Shown here: positions 21,600-37,314 of the stretch, one piece after another
How positions within the stretch are numbered: the stretch's first letter is position 1
Layout: every line of letters starts with the position of its first letter
From: Phymorhynchus buccinoides
Taxonomy: Eukaryota; Mollusca; Gastropoda; Neogastropoda; Raphitomidae
Direction of reading: 5' to 3'
DNA length: 64,000 nucleotides
Assembly: GCA_017654935.2 (NCBI GenBank)
Contig: CM065713.1
Location: forward strand, 16,300,080-16,364,079
Notes under the pieces: model-generated
Seen by the model: only the letters and a program-made list of their open reading frames with translations
Database searches by the model: none
Told to the model about the DNA's origin: nothing
Made by a program: the position numbers and the translations under genes

Positions 21600-23040
21600 A
21601 AAACCTGTTTATTAACAGTCAAATGTTTGCAGTAAGCATTTTGGCAAAATACATGCTTTCTAGCTTAAATACAGACAAAGGAAAGACGTGTAATAAAATG
21701 TACAGTATGATAGAAACAACATTATGAATCAAGAGTAGCAAAAATTTAGACTATAATCTTTTGATATTATTCAGAAAAAAAGCTTTGATTTAAACCTGAA
21801 TTTTAAAAAAAAAGCATCAGTACAATTATATAAAGATTGTGTATCTGAATAAAATATGTACTAAATGTAATTTTCCTAAATACAAATATTTTCTAATGCA
21901 GTCTTCATAGACAAAAACGCGTTTTTTGACTATAATCTTTTGATGATATGATTCAGAGAAAAAAGTTTTCATTTAAACCTGAATTTTAAAAAAAAAGCAT
22001 CAGTACAATTTTATAAAGATTGTGTATCTGATGTCGCAAGATTGTAATTTATCTGAATATTTTCTAATGCATGTCTTCATAGATCTATAATCTTCCTAAA
22101 TACAAAAAAAAAATTTTCTAATGCAGTCTTTCATAAACAAAAACAAATATTTTCTAATGCAGTTTTCATAAACAAAAACGCGTTATGTATGAGTTGTGAT
22201 TTCCACAAACGCATGTTTTCCAATGCAGTTTTATAAACAGGAATTAAAAATATATATGTATTATGTAACAAGAGCTCGCTTTGGCTTAAGACTGCGTTAG
22301 ACCAATTCACATAGGCTAGAACACCAAGGCTACATCAAAAATGTTGTTATGCTCTGCATAATTATGCGGGGATTGTCTTTAGCCATGACAATATTGTCTT
22401 TAGCCATGACTAGCAGCCAGCACTAGCATCACATCATCAGTCTCCCAAATCCTCCGAAGTCGGAGTGTGGCTGCCCACGTGGCGGGGGTAATCAAAAACG
22501 GTCACACACATAATTTTCTCATCCCTAGCAGGTGAATTTGTGCCATAGTGTTCAAGTGCTTCGGCTGTTGGGATGATCCCTGGAGTCTGTTAGCCAGGGT
22601 ACGATAATAATTCCCAGAAATAAACACATATTTTCAAATGTAGGTGGGTTTTTTTCTAAACAGGATGGACACACAATTGTACTATGTAGCAAACAGGATT
22701 TCCACAAATAAATTCATATTTTCCAAAGCATTTTTACAAACAGGTTCATTTTCAAAAAATATAACAAACGTGATCCCCACAAATAACACATTTCACTGTA
22801 AAACATGATGTATCCAAAATTCTATTATGCACGGAATGTGATTTACAGAAATAGCACATATTTTCCAATGCGGTTTTGTAAACAAGAATTTTTTCAAAAA
22901 TACATTACATAGCAAAAAACGTAATTCCCAATAATCAGCCTTATAAACAGGAATTTAAAAAAAATGTCACAAACGTGATTCTCGGAAATAACACATTTTC
23001 CATTGTAGTGGTTTTTTTTTTAACACAGTGGTTATCCAAC
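21600..23040. repeat. A/T-rich diverged tandem repeats flanking the 42-bp array (left side)
   Basis: Imperfect units of about 80-180 bp carry CAAATATTTTCTAATGCAGT, AAACCTGAATTTTAAAAAAA and GATTCCCACAAATAA-like motifs. The GTGATTCCCAC and TTCTATTA blocks that form the 42-bp unit occur singly here (about 22770-23030), so this looks like the ancestral, unamplified state. About 22280-22620 is a copy of the dispersed repeat found at 62690-62940. Confidence 0.7.
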
Positions 23041-26000
23041 ATTATATTACGTAACAAACATGATTCCCACAAATAAACCCACATTCTATTACGTAACAAA
23101 CGTGATTCCCACAAATAAACCCACATTCTATTACTGTAACAAACTTGATTCCCACATTCTAAACCCACACAAATGATTCTAACAAATAAACCCACATTCT
23201 ATTATCAACAAACATGATTCCCACAAATAAACCCACATTCTATTACGTAACAAACTGTGATTCCCACAAATAAACCCACATTCTATTACATAACAAACGT
23301 GATTCCCACAAATAAACCCACATTCTATTTGTAACAAACGTGATTCCCACAAATAAACCCACATTCTATTATGTAACAAACATGATTCCCACAAATAAAC
23401 CCACATTCTATTACGCAACAAACGTGATTCCCACAAATAAACCCACATTCTATTACGTAACAAACTTGATTCCCACAAATAAACCCACATTCTATTACGT
23501 AACAAACGTGATTCCCACAAATAAACCCACATTCTATTACATAACAAACGTGATTCCCACAAATAAACCCACATTCTATTACGTAACAAACGTGATTCCC
23601 ACAAATAAACCCACATTCTATTACGTAACAAACGTGATTCCCACAAATAAACCCACATTCTATTACATAACAAACGTGATTCCCACAAATAAACCCACAT
23701 TCTATTATGTAACAAACGTGATTCCCACAAATAAACCCACATTCTATTACGTAACAAACTTGATTCCCACAAATAAACCCACATTCTATTACGTAACAAA
23801 CGTGATTCCCACAAATAAACCCACATTCTATTATGTAACAAACGTGATTCCCACAAATAAACCCACATTCTATTACGCAACAATGTGATTCCCACAAATA
23901 AACCCACATTCTATTATGTAACAAACGTGATTCCCGTGATTCCCACAAATAAACCCACATTCTATTATGTAACAAACGTGATTCCCACAAATAAACCCAC
24001 ATTCTATTACGTAACAAATGTGATTCCCACAAATAAACCCACATTCTATTATGTAACAAATGTGATTCCCACAAATAAACCCACATTCTATTATGTAACA
24101 AACGTGATTCCCACAAATAAACCCACATTCTATTATGTAACAAACGTGATTCCCACAAATAAACCCACATTCTATTATGCAACAAACGTGATTCCCACAA
24201 ATAAACCCACATTCTATTATGTAACAAACGTGATTCCCACAAATAAACCCACATTCTATTACGTAACAAACATGATTCCCACAAATAAACCCACATTCTA
24301 TTACGTAACAAATATGATTCCCACAAATAAACCCACATTCTATTATGCAACAAACATGATTCCCACAAATAAACCCACATTCTATTACATAACAAACGTG
24401 ATTCCCACAAATAAACCCACATTCTATTACGTAACAAACGTGATTCCCACAAATAAACCCACATTCATATTATGTAACAAACGTGATTCCCACAAATAAA
24501 CCCACATTCTATTACGTAACAAACGTGATTCCCACAAATAAACCCACATTCTATTACGTAACAAACGTGATTCCCACAAATAAACCCACATTCTATTACG
24601 TAACAAACGTGATTCCCACAAATAAACCCACATTCTATTACGTAACAAACATGATTCCCACAAATAAACCCACATTCTATTACGTAACAAACGTGATTCC
24701 CACAAATAAACCCACATTCTATTACGTAACAAACGTGATTCCCACAAATAAACCCACATTCTATTACGTAACAAACGTGATTCCCACAAATAAACCCACA
24801 TTCTATTACATAACAAACGTGATTCCCACAAATAAACCCACATTCTATTACGTAACAAACGTGATTCCCACAAATAAACCCACATTCTATTACGTAACAA
24901 ACGTGATTCCCACAAATAAACCCACATTCTATTACGTAACAAACGTGATTCCCACAAATAAACCCACATTCTATTACGCAACAAACGTGATTCCCACAAA
25001 TAAACCCACATTCTATTACGCAACAAACGTGATTCCCACAAATAAACCCACATTCTATTACGTAACAAACGTGATTCCCACAAATAAACCCACATTCTAT
25101 TACGTAACAAACGTGATTCCCACAAATAAACCCACATTCTATTACGCAACAAACGTGATTCCCACAAATAAACCCACATTCTATTATGTAACAAACGTGA
25201 TTCCCACAAATAAACCCACATTCTATTACGCAACAAACGTGATTCCCACAAATAAACCCACATTCTATTACGTAACAAACGTGATTCCCACAAATAAACC
25301 CACATTCTATTACGTAACAAACGTGATTCCCACAAATAAACCCACATTCTATTATGTAACAAACGTGATTCCCACAAATAAACCCACATTCTATTACGTA
25401 ACAAATGTGATTCCCACAAATAAACCCACATTCTATTATTAACAAACGTGATTCCCACAAATAAACCCACATTCTATTACGTAACAAATGTGATTCCCAC
25501 AAATAAACCCACATTCTATTACGTAACAAACGTGATTCCCACAAATAAACCCACATTCTATTACGTAACAAACGTGATTCCCACAAATAAACCCACATTC
25601 TATTACGTAACAAAGTGATTCCCACAAATAAACCCACATTCTATTATGTAACAAACGTGATTCCCACAAATAAACCCACATTCTATTATGTAACAAACGT
25701 GATTCCCACAAATAAACCCACATTCTATTATGTAACAAACGTGATTCCCACAAATAAACCCACATTCTATTACGTAACAAAGTGATTCCCACAAATAAAC
25801 CCACATTCTATTACGTAACAAAGTGATTCCCACAAATAAACCCACATTCTATTACGTAACAAATGTGATTCCCACAAATAAACCCACATTCTATTACGTA
25901 ACAAACGTGATTCCCACAAATAAACCCACATTCTATTACGTAACAAACGTGATTCCCACAAATAAACCCACATTCTATTACGTAACAAACGTGATTCCCA

Positions 26001-26345
26001 CAAATAAACCCACATTCTATTACGTAACAAACGTGATTCCCACAAATAAACCCACATTCTATTATGTAACAAATGTGATTCCCACAAATAAACCCACATT
26101 CTATTACGTAACAAAAGTGATTCCCACAAATAAACCCACATTCTATTACGTAACAAAGTGATTCCCACAAATAAACCCACATTCTATTACGTAACAAATG
26201 TGATTCCCACAAATAAACCCACATTCTATTACGTAACAAAGTGATTCCCACAAATAAACCCACATTCTATTATGTAACAAAGTGATTCCCACAAATAAAC
26301 CCACATTCTATTACGTAACAAAGTGATTCCCACCATTAAACCCAC
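23040..26345. repeat. 42-bp minisatellite array, left arm
   Basis: About 78 copies of a 42-bp unit made of ATTCTATTACGTAACAAACG followed by TGATTCCCACAAATAAACCC and AC. The units are highly homogeneous with a few recurrent variants (ATGTAAC, ACGCAAC, ACATAAC, AAAGTGATT lacking CG). Because 42 is a multiple of three, every frame is open for long stretches on both strands; none is a gene. The inverted partner is 29805-32935. Confidence 0.98.
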
Positions 26346-27320
26346 ATTTTCAAATGCACCATTTTTTTTTTAATTAACAGGAGGTATCCAGAATTCTATT
26401 ATGTAGAAAACATGAATTCCACAAATAAAGACATATTTCTGAATGAATTATCAGGTACCCAAAAGTAATGATGTAACAAAAGTGATTTCCAATAATACAC
26501 CTTTTCCAATATAGTTGTGTAAACAATAGGTATCAAAAGTATACTATGTAGCAAACATAATTTCCGGAAGTAAACACATATTTCTCAATGTAGTTTTATA
26601 TACAAAGGGCATCAAAAAATATGTTCTGGTAGCAAATGTGATCTCCACAGATAAAACACAATTTTCTCCAATGCAGTTTTATAAACAGAAAGTGTCAAAA
26701 ACAGAACGTAGCAAACATGATTCCCAAAAATAAACATATTATTTTCCAATGTAGTTTATTTTTTAATCAGGTGGAACCCAAATTCTATTACATAAGAAAC
26801 GTGAATCCCACAAACAATTCATATTTTCCAATGCAGTTTTATGAACTGGGACTTTTTAAAAAATTGTTACAAATGTAATAAAAACAGATTCCCAGAAATA
26901 ACATTTTATACTTTCCTATGTAATTTTTTTTTTAAATCTCTCAAAAATCAGGAGATACCCAACATTCTATTACGTAGCATTTTCCACAAATGAACTAACA
27001 TATTGTCCAATTAATTATTAGGTATCCAAAACTATTTATGGAAGAAATGTGATTCCCAAAAATAATATGTAATTCTCACAGTAACTTTTATAAACAATAG
27101 GTATCAAAAACATTTTTGTAGCAAACGTAATTTCCGGAAATAAACACACATTATTCAATACAGTTAAAAAGCACACAATAGGTATCAAAACTATAATATG
27201 TAAGAAGCATGATTTCCAAACTCATATGATTGTGTTTCAGTAGAGTTGCATAAACAAAAGTATATAAAAAAAATATAAATGTAACAGGCGATTTTCAATA
27301 TTAATCTTATGTGCATGCAT
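26345..27320. repeat. A/T-rich diverged repeats flanking the 42-bp array (right side)
   Basis: Degenerate units of about 85-90 bp with GGTATCCAAAA, TATTATGTAGCAAACATGAT and TTTCCAATGCAGTTTTATAA motifs; each contains one diverged half similar to the 42-bp unit. The mirror is 28800-29800. Confidence 0.7.
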
Positions 27321-27420
27321 ATATTTCTTTTTAAAAGTCATAAAAGATGAAAGCCCGTATCATTCGATAGCATAAGCGAACAACAGTTTTAAAGGGGATT
27401 CTAGCACATATTTTTGTGTT

Positions 27421-27626
<206 letters not shown>

Positions 27627-27901
27627 AGCCTGCCTGCTACCTTGAAGAAAATTAAAAACAAGAACTATTTCAAGACAAGACTTAAACTCCATCTTTCGGA
27701 TAAGCAACAGTTGAGTATGTAGTAGTTATTCCGTAGAATTGGTCTGTAATGTCTCCCAATCCCATTCCCACCAATAGACAAAACACTAGTGAGTGAGATA
27801 AAGATGTGTTCATGTATCTGAGCGTAGAACCTTTTGTGCCCCCTTTTCCATTTTAATATGTGGCACAATATGTTAATATGTTTTGCTTTTCGTAAGCCTT
27901 C

Positions 27902-27995
27902 AAAGCCTCGATGTTTGTTTTTATAATCACTAAATTGCTAAATTTCACGGGGCCTTACAAAAAACCCTTCCTCCCTTATGAATCACTTTGTTGGC

Positions 27996-28065
<70 letters not shown>

Positions 28066-28239
28066 AAGTCAAAATGTCATTTAGAGATAGACATTGAATA
28101 AGCAAACATACATGTTTTTTTCATCAAGCCATCTAACAAAAACAAAATGCAAACACACACGCACAATACACAAACCATATTGCTTAATTACATAGAAAAT
28201 AATAAACATGGAACAGACAAAGATTGGCTGTAAACAGAA
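27902..28239. other. Spacer at the centre of the giant inverted repeat
   Basis: 338 bp not mirrored in either arm: about 95 bp of A/T-rich sequence, (GT)33 at about 27999-28064, then 175 bp ending TGTAAACAGAAG. A unique spacer is unlike the zero-length fold of a missed-adapter read. No gene seen. Confidence 0.9.
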
Positions 28240-28512
28240 GAAGGCTTACGAAAAGCAAAACATATTAACATATTGTGCCACATATTAAAATGGAAAAGGG
28301 GGCACAAAAGGTTCTACGCTCAGATACATGAACACATCTTTATCTCACTCACTAGTGTTTTGTCTATTGGTGGGAATGGGATTGGGAGACATTACAGACC
28401 AATTCTACGGAATAACTACTACATACTCAACTGTTGCTTATCCGAAAGATGGAGTTTAAGTCTTGTCTTGAAATAGTTCTTGTTTTTAATTTTCTTCAAG
28501 GTAGCAGGCAGG

Positions 28513-28720
<208 letters not shown>

Positions 28721-28799
28721 TAAACACAAAAATATGTGCTAGAATCCCCTTTAAAACTGTTGTTCGCTTATACTATCGAATGATACGGGCTTTCATCTT

Positions 28800-29800
28800 T
28801 TATGACTTTTAAAAAGAAATATATGCATGCACATAAGATTAATATTGAAAATCGCCTGTTACATTTATATTTTTTTTATATACTTTTGTTTATGCAACTC
28901 TACTGAAACACAATCATATGAGTTTGGAAATCATGCTTCTTACATATTATAGTTTTGATACCTATTGGGTGCTTTTTAACTGTATTGAATAATGTGTGTT
29001 TATTTCCGGAAATTACGTTTGCTACAAAAATGTTTTTGATACCTATTGTTTATAAAAGTTACTGTGAGAATTACATATTATTTTTGGGAATCACATTTCT
29101 TCCATAAATAGTTTTGGATACCTAATAATTAATTGGACAATATGTTAGTTCATTTGTGGAAAATGCTACGTAATAGAATGTTGGGTATCTCCTGATTTTA
29201 GAGAGATTTAAAAAAAAAATTACATAGGAAAGTATAGAATGTTATTTCTGGGAATCTTTTTTTATTACATTTGTAACAATTTTTTAAAAAGTCCCAGTTC
29301 ATAAAACTGCATTGGAAAATATGAATTGTTTGTGGGATTCACGTTTCTTATGTAATAGAATTTGGGTTCCACCTGATTAAAAAATAAACTACATTGGAAA
29401 ATAATATGTTTATTTTTGGGAATCATGTTTGCTACGTACTGTTTTTGACACTTTCTGTTTATAAAACTGCATTAGAAAACATGTGTTTTATCTGTGGAGA
29501 TCACATTTGCTACCAGAACATATTTTTTGATGCCCTTTGTATATAAAACTACATTGAGAAATATGTGTTTACTTCCGGAAATTATGTTTGCTACATAGTA
29601 TACTTTTGATACCTATTGTTTACACAACTGTATTGGAAAAGGTGTATTATTGGAAATCACTTTTGTTACATCATTACTTTTGGGTACCTGATAATTCATT
29701 CAGAAATATGTCTTTATTTGTGGAATTCATGTTTTCTACATAATAGAATTTTGGATACCTCCTGTTAATTAAAAAAAAAAATGGTGCATTTGAAAATGTG
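28800..29800. repeat. A/T-rich diverged repeats, right arm
   Basis: Mirror of 26345-27320 with small substitutions and indels. Confidence 0.7.
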
Positions 29801-29804
29801 GGTT

Positions 29805-32800
29805 TAATGGTGGGAATCATGTTTGTTACGTAATAGAATGTGGGTTTATTTGTGGGAACGTAATAGAATGTGGGTTTATTTGTGGGAATCACGTTTGTTA
29901 CGTAATAGAATGTGGGTTTATTTGTGGGAATCACGTTTGTTACGTAATAGAATGTGGGTTTATTTGTGGGAATCACGTTTGTTACGTAATAGAATGTGGG
30001 TTTATTTGTGGGAATCATGTTTGTTACGTAATAGAATGTGGGTTTATTTGTGGGAATCACGTTTGTTACGTAATAGAATGTGGGTTTATTTGTGGGAATC
30101 ACATTTGTTACGTAATAGAATGTGGGTTTATTTGTGGGAATCACGTTTGTTACGTAATAATATTTGTGGGAATGGGTTTAATGGGAACGTTTGTTACGTA
30201 ATAGAATGTGGGTTTATTTGTGGGAATCACGTTTGTTACGTAATAGAATGTGGGTTTATTTGTGGGAATCACGTTTGTTACGTAATAGAATGTGGGTTTA
30301 TTTGTGGGAATCACGTTTGTTACGTAATAGAATGTGGGTTTATTTGTGGGAATCACGTTTGTTACGTAATAGAATGTGGGTTTATTTGTGGGAATCACGT
30401 TTGTTACGTAATAGAATGTGGGTTTATTTGTGGGAATCACGTTTGTTACGTAATAGAATGTGGGTTTATTTGTGGGAATCACGTTTGTTACGTAATAGAA
30501 TGTGGGTTTATTTGTGGGAATCACGTTTGTTACGTAATAGAATGTGGGTTTATTTGTGGGAATCACGTTTGTTACGTAATAGAATGTGGGTTTATTTGTG
30601 GGAATCATGTTTGTTAGTAATAGAATGTGGGTTTATTTGTGGGAATCATGTTTGTTACGTAATAGAATGTGGGTTTATTTGTGGGAAACGTAATAGAATG
30701 TGGGTTTATTTGTGGGAATCACGTTTGTTACGTAATAGAATGTGGGTTTATTTGTGGGAATCACGTTTGTTACGTAATAGAATGTGGGTTTATTTGTGGG
30801 AATCACGTTTGTTACGTAATAGAATGTGGGTTTATTTGTGGGAATCACGTTTGTTACGTAATAGAATGTGGGTTTATTTGTGGGAATCACGTTTGTTACG
30901 TAATAGAATGTGGGTTTATTTGTGGGAATCACGTTTGTTACGTAATAGAATGGGTTTATTTGTGGGAATCACGTTTGGTAATAGAATGTGGGTTTATTTG
31001 TGGGAATCACGTTTGTTACGTAATAGAATGTGGGTTTATTTGTGGGAATCACGTTTGTTACGTAATAGAATGTGGGTTTATTTGTGGGAATCACGTTTGT
31101 TACGTAATAGAATGTGGGTTTATTTGTGGGAATCACGTTTGTTACGTAATAGAATGTGGGTTTATTTGTGGGAATCACGTTTGTTACGTAATAGAATGTG
31201 GGTTTATTTGTGGGAATCACGTTTGTTACGTAATAGAATGTGGGTTTATTTGTGGGAATCACGTTTGTTACGTAATAGAATGTGGGTTTATTTGTGGGAA
31301 TCACGTTTGTTACGTAATAGAATGTGGGTTTATTTGTGGGAATCACGTTTGTTACGTAATAGAATGTGGGTTTATTTGTGGGAATCACGTTTGTTACGTA
31401 ATAGAATGTGGGTTTATTTGTGGGAATCACGTTTGTTACATAATAGAATGTGGGTTTATTTGTGGGAATCACGTTTGTTACGTAATAGAATGTGGGTTTA
31501 TTTGTGGGAATCATGTTTGTTATGTAATAGAATGTGGGTTTATTTGTGGGAATCACGTTTGTTATTTAATAGAATGTGGGTTTATTTGTGGGAATCACGT
31601 TTGTTACGTAATAGAATGTTTATTTGTGGAATCAAGTTTTTACGTAATAGAATAATAGAATTGTGGGAATCACGTTTGTTGCATAATTTGTGGGAATTGT
31701 AATAGAATGTGGGTTTATTTGTGGGAATCATGTAATTGTGGTTTATTTGTAAAATCATGTTTGTTTATTGAATGTGGGAATCATGTTTGTAATAGAATGT
31801 GGGTTTATTTGTGGGAATCATGTTTGTTGTGTAATAGAATGTGGGTTTATTTGTGGGAATGTTTGTTACATAATAGAATGTGGGTTTATTTGTGGGAATC
31901 ATGTTTGTTACGTAATAGAATGTGGGTTTATTTGTGGGAATCATGTTTGTTACGTAATAGAATGTGGGTTTATTTGTGGGAATCACGTTTGTTACATAAT
32001 AGAATGTGGGTTTATTTGTGGGAATCACGTTTGTTACGTAATAGAATGTGGGTTTATTTGTGGGAATCACGTTTGTTACGTAATAGAATGTGGGTTTATT
32101 TGTGGGAATCATGTTTGTTACGTAATAGAATGTGGGTTTATTTGTGGGAATCACGTTTGTTACGTAATAGAATGTGGGTTTATTTTGGGAATCAGCTGTT
32201 TGTTACGTAATAGAATGTGGGTTTATTTGTGGGAATCATGTTTGTTGCGTAATAGAATGTGGGTTTATTTGTGGGAATCATGTTTGTTACGTAATAGAAT
32301 GTGGGTTTATTTGTGGGAATCATGTTTGTTGCGTAATAGAATGTGGGTTTATTTGTGGGAATCATGTTTGTTACGTAATAGAATGTGGGTTTATGTGGGT
32401 TTATTTGTGGGCTGTCACGTTTGTTACGTAATAGAATGTGGGTTTATTTGTGGGAATCATGTTTGTTACGTAATAGAATGTGGGTTTATTTGTGGGAATC
32501 AAGTTTGTTACGTAATAGAATGTGGGTTTATTTGTGGGAATCATGTTTGTTACGTAATAGAATGTGGGTTTATTTGTGGGAATCAAGTTTGTTACGTAAT
32601 AGAATGTGGGTTTATTTGTGGGAATCATGTAATTTGTTTATTTGTATCACGTTTGTTAGTAATAGAATGTGGGTTTATTTGTGGGAATCACGTTTGTTAC
32701 GTAATAGAATGTGGGTTTATTTGTGGGAATCACGTTTGTTACGTAATAGAATGTGGGTTTATTTGTGGGAATCATGTGAATCACGTTTAATTGTTGAATC

Positions 32801-32935
32801 AAGTTTGTTACGTAATAGAATGTGGGTTTATAATAGAATGTGGGTTTATTTGTGGGAATCATGTTTGTTGCGTAATAGAATGTGGGTTTATTTGTGAGAA
32901 TCATGTTTGTTACGTAATAGAATGTTGGATAACCA
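29805..32935. repeat. 42-bp minisatellite array, right arm
   Basis: About 72 copies of the complement of the left-arm unit, with more truncated or scrambled units (around 30155-30190, 31610-31780, 32390-32410, 32625-32800) than the left arm, suggesting independent rearrangement or assembly errors. Trp-Val-Tyr-Leu frames are artefacts. Confidence 0.98.
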
Positions 32936-34400
32936 CTGTGTTAAAAAAAAAACTACAATGGAAAAAATGTGTTATTTCCGAGAATCACGTTTGTGACATT
33001 TTTTAAAAATTCCTGTTTATAAGGCTGATTATTGGGAATTACGTTTGCTATGTAATGTATTTTTGAAAAAATTATTGTTTACAAAACCGCATTGGAAAAT
33101 ATGTGCTATTTCTGTAAATCACATTCCGTGCATAATAGAATTTTGGATACATCATGTTTTACAGGGAAATGTGTTATTTGTGGGGATCACGTTTGTTATA
33201 TTTTTGAAAATTTCCTGTTTGTAAATATGCTTTGGAAAATATGAATTTATTTGTGGAAATCCTGTTTGCTACATAGTACAATTGTGTGTCCATCCTGTTT
33301 AGAAAAACAAAAAACTACATTTCAAAATATGTGTTTATTTCTGGGAATTATTATCGTACCCTGGCTAACAGACTCCAGGGATCATCCCAACAGCCGAAGC
33401 ACTTGAACACTATGGCACAAATTCACCTGCTAGGGATGAGAAAATTATGTGTGTGACCGTTTTTGATTACCCCCGCCACGTGGGCAGCCACACTCCGACT
33501 TCGGAGGATTTGGGAGACTGATGATGCTATGATAGGAGCTTGTCATGGCTAAAGACAATCCCCGCATAATTATGCAGAGCATAACATTTTGATGTAGCCT
33601 TGGTGTTCTAGCCTATGTGAACTGGTCTAACGCAGCCTTAAGCCAAAGCGAGCTCTTGTTACATAATACATATATATTTTTAATTCCTGTTTATAAAACT
33701 GCATTGGAAAACATGCGTTTGTGGAAATCACAACTCATACATAACGCGTTTTTGTTTATGAAAACTGCATTAGAAAATATTTGTATTTAGGAAAATTACA
33801 TCTTTTATTCAGATACACAATCTTTATAAAATTGTACTGATGCTTTTTTTTTAAATTCAGGTTTAAATTAAGACTTTTTTTCTGAATCATATCATCAAAA
33901 GATTATAGTCAAAAAACGCGTTTTTGTCTATGAAGACTGCATTAGAAAATATTTGTATTTAGAAAAATTACATTTAGTACTTATTTTATTCAGATGCACA
34001 ATCTTTATATAATTGTACTGATGCTTTTTTTAAAATTCAGGTTTAAATCAAACTTTTTTTCTGAATAATATCATCAAAAGATTATAGTCTAAATTTTTGC
34101 TACTCTTGATTCATAATGTTGTTTCTATCATACTGTACATTTTATTACACGTCTTTCCTTTGTCTGTATTTAAGCTCCAAAGCATGTATTTTGCCAAAAT
34201 GCTTACTGCAAACATTTGACTGTTAATAAACAGGGTTTTTTCTTCTTTGTGTTCATGCTTTGTGTTCCTATGTTGGTATGTTTGCGAATGTGAGTTTGAT
34301 AATATGAATGTTAATGTGTGAGCCTGGGAAGTTGTGAACATTGGCCCTACACACTGTGGCACTAGTCTAAATCTTCAAGACACAGGGGCGTAGCACGCCC
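32936..34400. repeat. A/T-rich diverged repeats, right arm
   Basis: Mirror of 21500-23040, including the dispersed-repeat copy at about 33350-33650. No gene recognised. Confidence 0.7.
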
Positions 34401-34532
34401 TGTAAAAAGTGGTCATGCAGGCTCTGTTTCCCAATAAGCCTACCACCACCACCCCTCCTCCTCTCTCTTCTCCCCCCCCCCCTCTAAATAAACACGCACT
34501 TACAGAGATCATCTTCGATATCAAGATTCATG

Positions 34533-34566
<34 letters not shown>

Positions 34567-34649
34567 CGCTCACGCTGATAAAGTAATGAGGGAGGAAGAC
34601 AGGGGCGTTGAATGACTTTGTGGAGGATGTGGAGGATGGAAGCTGACGA

Positions 34650-35825
<1,176 letters not shown>

Positions 35826-36229
35826 AATGGATGCTGTTGAAATTTTGCACCAAGATAGTCACTATCCCTGGTCATGCACGTTCCAAATTTCGAGTCAATG
35901 TCGGGTCTCATTTCGCCGCGGTTTGTAAAAAGGTCAAGCGGCGCATATCGCGCGCTTTTTTTTAATATCGATTCACTTCCAGTTTGGCACACAGATAACC
36001 ACTGTCCCCGGTCATCTACCGTCCAAATTTGAAAGCAATCCGTCCAGAAATACCGGAGATACGGGCGCCGAGAGGCCGGTGGATACGCGTTTCGCGCATT
36101 TGCCAAACCGCGCAAATGACACGGCCACCTTGGTTGCCGTTGCCATCACCACGTTAGGGCTGATAGCAAATTTGAAGCGATTCGGTCGAAAAACGGCAGA
36201 GTTATTAGGCCCGTTCTGTGTTCACACGG

Positions 36230-36230
<1 letters not shown>

Positions 36231-36323
<93 letters not shown>
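36231..36323. repeat. (CA)n microsatellite
   Basis: About 46 CA dinucleotides, partner of the (GT)n at 18640-18695 but clearly longer. Confidence 0.98.
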
Positions 36324-36324
<1 letters not shown>

Positions 36325-36356
36325 CACACAGAGTTGGCGTTTCATAATATGATGTT

Positions 36357-36800
36357 TCATTGGTGGTGCATATACAGACAGACTGTCAAAGCAAGGCAGC
36401 CAGCTGGATCAGCCAAACCATCCCTTGTCACACAAGGAGGCAAAAACCATCCTGCGCACCAGGTTCCAAGAATCATGGAGGAACCGTCTTGGAATTGAAA
36501 ACGACAAGGATGATCTCCAAGGCCTCAGTCGTCAACAACAGGTGATACTGTTCAGACTGAGAACAGGACACTGCCGACTCCTGTCACACCTTCACAGGAT
36601 CAACCTGACACACACCAGTGAGTGCCCCTGTGGCACTGGAATCCTATCCCCAGAGCACATCAGATGTCAAACCTGGCCGGATGGGATGGAGCTCCAACAG
36701 AAGCTGCGGGGATCCACAGAGGTGCTGAAGAAGACTTCACCCTCACCACTGGATTGGAGATTTATAAGCATGGCCCGGGAACGCAGAAGAAGCAGAAACT
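36357..36800 (+). pseudogene. Non-LTR retrotransposon 3'-end fragment (right arm)
   Basis: Mirror of 18130-18610. The frame is longer here: LFRLRTGHCR, then ECPCGTGILSPEHI and a further 55 residues to the GAA-type tail (GAACGCAGAAGAAGC). The more intact Cys motif shows which frame is ancestral. It is 5'-truncated, with no RT core. Confidence 0.8.
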
Positions 36801-37314
36801 CGTTTTATTGCGTGACTCAGTTGTTTCGTGATCATTTTACTGTACAGAGTTTACATGTTTGTTTGTTATTTGCTTTGTGACAGCAGGCAAAATATCCTTT
36901 TGCGCAATGCATTTAAAAAGGACAGTAAAACTGCTTGATTGATTGATTATTTGTTGGTTGGTTGGTTGATTTGATGTTTGATTGATTGATTGATCAGTTG
37001 GCTGGTTGGCTGATTGATCGATTGGATGGTCAATTCAGTTTTTTTGTTTGATTGATTGATTGATTGGATTATCAATTCAGTGTTTTGATTGGTTGGTTAG
37101 CCGATTGATTAATTATTTGATGGACTGTGACTGGATTGCAGCTTGCTTTTGTCGCAAGAAGAAGAAGCTGTGCTGCACCAGCCGCACTAGCGGCGTTGGA
37201 AGAAGACGACGCCTGCGGCCTTTCTCCCTCTGTGCGTCCCGAAGCACGACTGGAATAACCAGCCCCAGACTATCGTTTGGAAACAGGTTCGTACAGGTGG
37301 CGTTATCAGTGGAA

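Noticed and set aside
23179..26263. Long open frames (up to 390 codons) in the 42-bp array
   Set aside because: The unit is a multiple of three without stops in several frames on both strands; homogeneous repeat with no start context, splice sites or domain.
27665..27868. 67-codon frame conserved at 28273-28476
   Set aside because: Conservation is fully explained by inverted-repeat identity; no domain or splice evidence.
29674..33006. Long open frames (up to 503 codons) in the right-arm 42-bp array
   Set aside because: Same repeat artefact as in the left arm.
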